Shown piece after piece: positions 59,627-64,000 of a stretch of 64,000 nucleotides of DNA. The position numbers and the translations under genes were made by a program. How positions within the stretch are numbered: position 1 is the first letter of the stretch; the number at the start of each line of letters is the position of its first letter. The notes under the pieces were generated by a model. It was not told the DNA's origin. It saw only the letters and a list, made by a program, of their open reading frames with translations, and ran no database searches. The DNA is from Cohnella baijiui. Lineage in GTDB: Bacteria; Bacillota; Bacilli; Paenibacillales; Paenibacillaceae. The DNA lies in NCBI RefSeq assembly GCF_020731285.1, contig NZ_JAJFOW010000018.1:1-64000 (forward strand). Reading direction: 5' to 3'.

Positions 59627-59680
59627 CCAAAACGTTTCGGATCACGTTCCTTTTTTTAGCCTTCATCCGAAACGTTTCGG
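59627..59680. promoter_or_regulatory. LacI-type operators O2 and O3
   Basis: O2 is CCAAAACGTTTCGG (59627-59640); O3 is the perfect palindrome CCGAAACGTTTCGG (59667-59680). Their centres are 40 bp apart, close to four helical turns, so one repressor tetramer or two dimers could bind the same face. They lie between the repressor stop and the debranching gene start. A weaker GAAATGGTTTC palindrome sits just before O2. Confidence 0.88.
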
Positions 59681-59724
59681 TAATGAAAGGATAGAGAGAA
59701 AAAAGACGCCAGGGGAGAGAACAT

Positions 59725-61848
59725 ATGGAGTACAGAGTGATTAAAAACAACGACGTCTTCCTCATGACCGATCGCAACGGGGACATTCCGGGAGGCTCCC
59801 AAAACGGGCTCTACCTGCGGGACACGCGCTTCCTGAACGAAATGAAGCTGACGGTAAACGACAGGCCGCCCATCCTGCTCTCTTCGGCGGCGGACGAGAA
59901 CTATCTCGCCCGCATTCGACTGACGAACGAGCATATGGAGGAGGACGGCAAGGTTCGGTTGTGGCGGGAATCCGTCGAGCTGATCCGCGAGCGCTTCATC
60001 CACGACGACGTGCTGTACGAAACGATCGCCATGACCAACTACTCGACCACTGCGATCGCCTTCGATTTGAAGGTCGCGTTCGAGGCGGACTTCGCGGACA
60101 TGTTTGTCGTGCGGGGCTTCCAGCCGGCGGAGGAACTGGGCAAGATCACGGGCCGTTCGGCGGACCGGACGCAGTGGCGCGCCGAATATCTCGGCGCCGA
60201 CGGGCTCGCCAAGCGGACGGACATCCGGTGGAGTGTGCCGGCCGACGCCGTCTCCGAAACGGGCGAGATCGGGTTCGCGGTGCGGCTCGCGCCGGCCGAA
60301 TCCAAGATCATCACGTTTACCGTGCTGCCTTCGATCGACGGCAAGATTCCGAAGGCGCGGCCGAAAGAGGAAGCGCTGGACGCGCTGAAAAGCTCGTACG
60401 ACGAATGGACGGCCGACACGATGAAGGTGTCTAGCGACAGCGCCGTGCTGGATCGTTTGTACGATCGCGGCGTGCAGGACCTGCGGGTGCTGCTTACGGA
60501 TTTCGGCTACGGCCTGTTCCCCGTGGCGGGGCTGCCGTGGTACGCGGTGCCGTTCGGCCGCGACAGCTTGATCGCCGCCTTGCAGATGCTGCCGCTCCGT
60601 CCGGAGATCGCCCGCGGGACGCTGCAGATGATGGCCGCTTTTCAAGGGGAAGAAGTAAACCCGTGGTTTGACGAGCAGCCCGGCAAAATCATGCACGAGC
60701 TGCGCAATGGGGAGCTGGCCCGGTCCGGCCAAGTGCCGTTCGCGCCGTACTACGGCAGCATCGACTCTACGCCGCTGTTCGTGCTTCTCGCGGCGGAGTA
60801 CGCGCACTGGACCGGAGATACCGCTACGATCGGCGAGCTGCTTCCGGCCATCGAGAAAGCGCTCGCGTGGATCGATCAGTACGGCGACCGCGACGCGGAC
60901 GGATTCGTGGAATACTTTCAAGAGTCGTCCAAAGGGATCGCGAACCAAGGCTGGAAGGACTCAGCCGACTCCGTCATCCACGCGGACGGCCGGTTCGCGG
61001 CAGCGCCAATCGCCCTGGTCGAGGTGCAAGGATATGTATACCAAGCCAAGAGCCGCCTCGCGCCCATTGCGGAGCGCCTCGGGCACCCGGAACTCGCGGC
61101 ACGGCTTCGGGCCGAAGCCGAGAAGCTTCGGGAAGCGTTCGATCCGGCCTTCTGGATGGAGAACGAAGCGTTCTACGCCATTGCCCTCGACGCGGACAAC
61201 GCGCAAGTGCGTTCGGTCACGTCGAACCCGGGGCATCTGCTCATGAGCGGCATTGTGCCGCCGGAGCGGGCCGCGCAGGTCGCGCAGCGGCTCGTCGCAC
61301 CCGACATGTTCAGCGGCTACGGCATCCGGACGATGTCGTCGGCGTCCACGGGCTACAACCCGATGAGCTACCACGACGGCAGCATCTGGCCGCACGACAA
61401 CGCGATGACGCTGCTCGGTATGAGCCGGGCGGGGCTGGCGCAAGAGGCGGCGAAGGTCGCGGGCGGACTGCTGAAGGCGGCCGAAAAATTCGAGTACTAC
61501 CGGCTTCCGGAGCTGTTCTGCGGCTACGACGAGTCGATCGGCTACCCGGTATCCTACCCGGTCGCCTGCTCGCCGCAAGCCTGGGCGGCCGGCACCTCCG
61601 TCACGCTCGTCCAGACGATGTTGGGCATTCAGCCAGACGCGCTTGGCGGCACGATCCGGCTGCATCCGTATTTGCCGGAAGGCGTGAACGTGCTGCGGGT
61701 AGCGGACGTTCGCGTAGCCGACGGGAAGCTGACCGTGACGATCCGTCGCGGGCCGGCCGCGGGGCCGCTCCAGGTGGAGGTCGCGGGCAACACGACCGGC
61801 TGCAGGGTCGAGATCGCCGGCGCGGCCGCGGTCGCAACGAGGGATTAA
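59725..61848 (+). CDS. Glycogen debranching-type enzyme (amylo-alpha-1,6-glucosidase family)
   Basis: 707 residues; GGGGAGAG precedes the ATG. The N-terminal domain (GGSQNGLYLRDTRFLNEMKL, NEHMEEDGKVRLWRESVELI) is the GDE_N_bis beta module. The C-terminal (alpha/alpha)6 barrel has LPWYAVPFGRDSLIAALQML with the conserved Arg-Asp, GEEVNPWFDEQPGKIMHELR, GWKDSADSVIHADG and NPMSYHDGSIWPHDNAMTLL. No signal peptide is seen, so it acts in the cytoplasm, cleaving alpha-1,6 branches or related glucosides imported by the ABC system just downstream. The family also includes other alpha-glycosidases, so exact specificity is open. Regulated by the LacI protein through O2 and O3. Confidence 0.9.
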   Translation: MEYRVIKNNDVFLMTDRNGDIPGGSQNGLYLRDTRFLNEMKLTVNDRPPILLSSAADENYLARIRLTNEHMEEDGKVRLWRESVELIRERFIHDDVLYETIAMTNYSTTAIAFDLKVAFEADFADMFVVRGFQPAEELGKITGRSADRTQWRAEYLGADGLAKRTDIRWSVPADAVSETGEIGFAVRLAPAESKIITFTVLPSIDGKIPKARPKEEALDALKSSYDEWTADTMKVSSDSAVLDRLYDRGVQDLRVLLTDFGYGLFPVAGLPWYAVPFGRDSLIAALQMLPLRPEIARGTLQMMAAFQGEEVNPWFDEQPGKIMHELRNGELARSGQVPFAPYYGSIDSTPLFVLLAAEYAHWTGDTATIGELLPAIEKALAWIDQYGDRDADGFVEYFQESSKGIANQGWKDSADSVIHADGRFAAAPIALVEVQGYVYQAKSRLAPIAERLGHPELAARLRAEAEKLREAFDPAFWMENEAFYAIALDADNAQVRSVTSNPGHLLMSGIVPPERAAQVAQRLVAPDMFSGYGIRTMSSASTGYNPMSYHDGSIWPHDNAMTLLGMSRAGLAQEAAKVAGGLLKAAEKFEYYRLPELFCGYDESIGYPVSYPVACSPQAWAAGTSVTLVQTMLGIQPDALGGTIRLHPYLPEGVNVLRVADVRVADGKLTVTIRRGPAAGPLQVEVAGNTTGCRVEIAGAAAVATRD

Positions 61849-61971
61849 GCGGGAAGGGAAGGCCGAGCGGCGCGAACCGTCCCGGACGGTACCTCCGGGG
61901 CGGCGGCCGCGACGGCCTGGCCCGATCCGTTTGATTATAGATGTACACATAAAAAAGGGAGGAAGATCAGT

Positions 61972-63303
61972 ATGAAACGCAAAGCAACAGGCACGGCTGC
62001 ACTCCTGCTATCGGTCATGATGGTGGCTTCCGCTTGCGGAAGCAGCTCGAACAACGGCAAGGGGGACACGGCTTCTCCATCCGGTTCGGCATCTTCGTCC
62101 GCCCAGGCTTCCGCATCTCCCGAAGCATCCCAAGCGCCCGTCGAGGTCACACTCGCAGGCTGGGGCTCCTCGCCCGAAGAGCAAGCGCTGCTCCAGCAAG
62201 TGCTGGACGAATTCCAAACGAAAAACCCGAACATTAAAGTCAAATACGAAGTCATCGCCGATCAATATATGGACGTCATCAAAACCCGCCTCATCGGCAA
62301 CGAAGCGCCGGACGTGTTTTACCTCGACGCCTTCGAAGCGCCGGGCCTGATCGAGAAGGACGTCCTGGAGCCGCTCGACGGCTACGTGACCGACGATTTC
62401 GACCTGGGCGATTTCGAGCAGCCGGCGGTCGACGCCTTCAAGGCGAAGGACGGCAAGATCTACGGCTTCCCGAAAGACACCTCTACGCTGGCACTGTTCT
62501 ACAACAAGAAAATGTTCGCCGACGCCGGCATCACCGCGCCTCCGACCACGTGGGACGAATTGCAAGCGGTATCGGAAAAGCTGACCAAGAAAAAAGGCAA
62601 CAAAGTGGAAGTATACGGCCTCGGCCAAGCGCCTGAGCTGGCGCGCCAGATGTTCATGCTGAATGCCTTCGGCGGCAAGCTGGCAGACGATCAAGGCATG
62701 GCCGCGTTCGATACGCCGGAAGCGCTTCAAGGACTGCAGCTCGTCGTAGACCAACACCTGAAGGCCGGCACGGCCGGCCAGCCGTCCGACGTCGGCGCCG
62801 GATGGGGCGGCGAAATGTTCGGCCAGCAAAAGGCCGCCATGGTGCTGGAGGGCAACTGGGCGATCCCGTATCTGCAAACGAACTTCAAGGACCTCGACTT
62901 CGGCACTGCGGAAGTGCCGACGGTCAACGGCAAGAAGGGCACGATGGCCTTCACCGTCGCTTACGTCATGAACAAGCAATCGCAGCATAAGGAAGCGGCC
63001 TGGAAGCTGCTCTCCTACCTGACGGGCAAGGAAGGCATGAAGACGTGGACCAGCAAAGGCTTCGCTCTGCCGACCCGCAAATCCGTCTCGGCCGAGCTCG
63101 GCTACGACAAGGACGCGCTGCGCGGCGCGCTCGTCGCGGGCAGCTCCTACGCGACGCCGTGGCAAGCCGGCTCGTCGCTGCCGACGATCATGAACAACTT
63201 CAACAACCAGTTCATCGCGGCGTACACGAACAAGTCCTCTCTGGCGGACGCCATGAAGAAGGCGCAGGAGACCGCGAACAAAGAGATCAAAGCGGGATCC
63301 TGA
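61972..63303 (+). CDS. Extracellular sugar-binding lipoprotein (MalE-like)
   Basis: 443 residues; AAAGGGAGG precedes the ATG. The signal MKRKATGTAALLLSVMMVAS is followed by AC at the lipobox, then a Ser/Ala tether. Binding-protein features include VTLAGWGSSPEEQALLQQVL, APDVFYLDAFEAPGLIEKDV, IYGFPKDTSTLALFYNKKMF and GQQKAAMVLEGNWAIPYLQT. The FPKDTSTLALFYNK motif is typical of CUT1 maltodextrin/oligosaccharide binders. It should deliver an alpha-glucoside to the permease encoded next. Its gene follows the debranching enzyme by about 120 bases and shares its control. Confidence 0.95.
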   Translation: MKRKATGTAALLLSVMMVASACGSSSNNGKGDTASPSGSASSSAQASASPEASQAPVEVTLAGWGSSPEEQALLQQVLDEFQTKNPNIKVKYEVIADQYMDVIKTRLIGNEAPDVFYLDAFEAPGLIEKDVLEPLDGYVTDDFDLGDFEQPAVDAFKAKDGKIYGFPKDTSTLALFYNKKMFADAGITAPPTTWDELQAVSEKLTKKKGNKVEVYGLGQAPELARQMFMLNAFGGKLADDQGMAAFDTPEALQGLQLVVDQHLKAGTAGQPSDVGAGWGGEMFGQQKAAMVLEGNWAIPYLQTNFKDLDFGTAEVPTVNGKKGTMAFTVAYVMNKQSQHKEAAWKLLSYLTGKEGMKTWTSKGFALPTRKSVSAELGYDKDALRGALVAGSSYATPWQAGSSLPTIMNNFNNQFIAAYTNKSSLADAMKKAQETANKEIKAGS

Positions 63304-63335
63304 TCCTCCCGCACGCCTCCCGGGCGCCGTTCGAA

Positions 63336-63366
63336 GCGAAGCCGCGTCGGATCGACGCGGCTTCGC
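63336..63366. repeat. Perfect 14-bp intercistronic hairpin
   Basis: GCGAAGCCGCGTCG pairs with CGACGCGGCTTCGC around a GAT loop, with no T run. It lies 33 bases after the binding-protein stop and could protect that mRNA end and raise binding-protein output over permease. Confidence 0.8.
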
Positions 63367-63497
63367 CTGCCGGCGGCGCCGCCGGTGGGCGCGAAACGAG
63401 TGAAGCCGCAAAGCCTCCGGCATTACGGCTTTAGTCGTTTTGACGTCCCAACGCGAATGGCGGACCTCTCAATCCAAGGAAAGGAGAACGATGACTG

Positions 63498-64000
63498 ATG
63501 GCAAAACCAGGAGGCAAACGAAGAGGGATGGAGGCGCTGGCGGGGTACGGATTCATGTCCCCGGTCATTTTGATTCTCGGCTGCTTTTTGCTCCTGCCGA
63601 TCCTCTACGCGATATTCCTGTCGCTGCACAAGGTGAACCTGCTCGGCCATGTATCCTACAAGTTTACGGGCACCGCCAACTTCGAACGGATGGCAGACGA
63701 TCCCAGGCTGTGGATCGCCTTGCGGAATACGGCCAAGTACGCACTCATCGTCGTGCCCTGCCAGACGATCCTCGCACTCGTGCTGGCCGCCATCCTGAAC
63801 ATGAAGATCCGCTTCCGCAACTTTTTCCGGGTCGCGTTCTATCTGCCGACGGTCACGTCCTCGGCGGTGCTTGTGCTCATTTTCATGTGGATCTACAACC
63901 GCAACGGCCTGCTGAACTACCTGCTCGACGCGGTTGGCCTGCCTACCTATAACTGGCTGGGCGATCCGACCGTCGCCCTGTTCGGAATCATGATCATGAA
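63498..64000 (+). CDS. Sugar ABC transporter permease (MalF-type), cut by the window end
   Basis: The first 167 codons, beginning MAKPGGKRRGMEALAGYGFM. AAAGGAG lies upstream; the overlapping ATG at 63491 is out of frame. Membrane segments SPVILILGCFLLLPILYAIF and TAKYALIVVPCQTILALVLA are followed by FRVAFYLPTVTSSAVLVLIF, the usual YLPxxxSxVAxxxxW-like segment of CUT1 permeases. The EAA loop lies beyond the window. It forms the channel with the next permease, presumably just outside, for the lipoprotein encoded before it. Confidence 0.93.
   Translation, partial: MAKPGGKRRGMEALAGYGFMSPVILILGCFLLLPILYAIFLSLHKVNLLGHVSYKFTGTANFERMADDPRLWIALRNTAKYALIVVPCQTILALVLAAILNMKIRFRNFFRVAFYLPTVTSSAVLVLIFMWIYNRNGLLNYLLDAVGLPTYNWLGDPTVALFGIMIM

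Overview
The window looks like a chromosomal segment of a GC-rich Paenibacillaceae bacterium (Paenibacillus/Cohnella type). The reasons are three large secreted proteins with C-terminal SLH domains, YesM/YesN-type two-component pairs beside LplB/YtcP-type sugar ABC permeases, a xylR-xylA-xylB locus with a recognisable xylO operator, and Bacillus-like ribosome binding sites and terminators. No rRNA, tRNA, phage or CRISPR was found. Assignments rest on reading the sequence; no database search was run.

Layout. 1-1900: C-terminally cut membrane-bound AraC-type regulator. 2180-10738: a polysaccharide-degradation locus with two Gfo/Idh/MocA oxidoreductases, a giant SLH-anchored heparinase/alginate-lyase-like protein (frameshifted in its last SLH domains) and a PL14-like lyase with a CBM6. 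11073-16562: a GGDEF-like/winged-helix regulator and a small catabolic operon (epimerase-like protein, DapA-like aldolase, wrecked L-serine dehydratase, M20 amidohydrolase). The regulator leader and the operon promoter share an inverted 12-mer. 16630-16936: six tandem copies of a 51-bp palindromic repeat. 16945-23281: Asp-box lipoprotein, MalT-like LuxR regulator, ROK glucokinase with a terminator in its leader, and a queuosine-precursor transporter behind a preQ1 riboswitch. 23323-27935: a more AT-rich patch with a lectin/SLH protein and an orphan response regulator. 28078-30946: a YhdH-type reductase, then a decayed sulfonate/nitrate-type ABC operon and a YtkA-like fragment around an intact TlpA-like thioredoxin. 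31213-32445: Fsr-type MFS exporter. 32792-41584: sugar ABC transporter (two permeases, two binding proteins) with a YesM/YesN pair. 41667-42661: Rrf2 regulator and an internally deleted DNA glycosylase. 42724-49140: two copies of a non-coding element of about 540 bp with CTAGTAG/CTACTAG ends, bracketing an RbsD/FucU mutarotase and a 1443-residue FN3/SLH protein. 49214-53437: xylR, xylA, xylB. 53624-57760: SDR, ecsA, ecsB and a DUF1835 protein. 58047-end: small unknown protein, then a LacI regulator with three matching operators, a glycogen-debranching-type enzyme, a sugar-binding lipoprotein and the start of its permease.

The theme is plant or microbial polysaccharide use: surface-anchored depolymerases and lectins outside, several binding-protein transporters, and intracellular xylose, alpha-glucan, glucose and fucose/ribose-type steps, each with a local regulator. 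A second theme is gene decay. At least five loci carry a deletion, nonsense codon or frameshift, so either this strain is losing genes or the assembly has errors; read coverage would separate the two.
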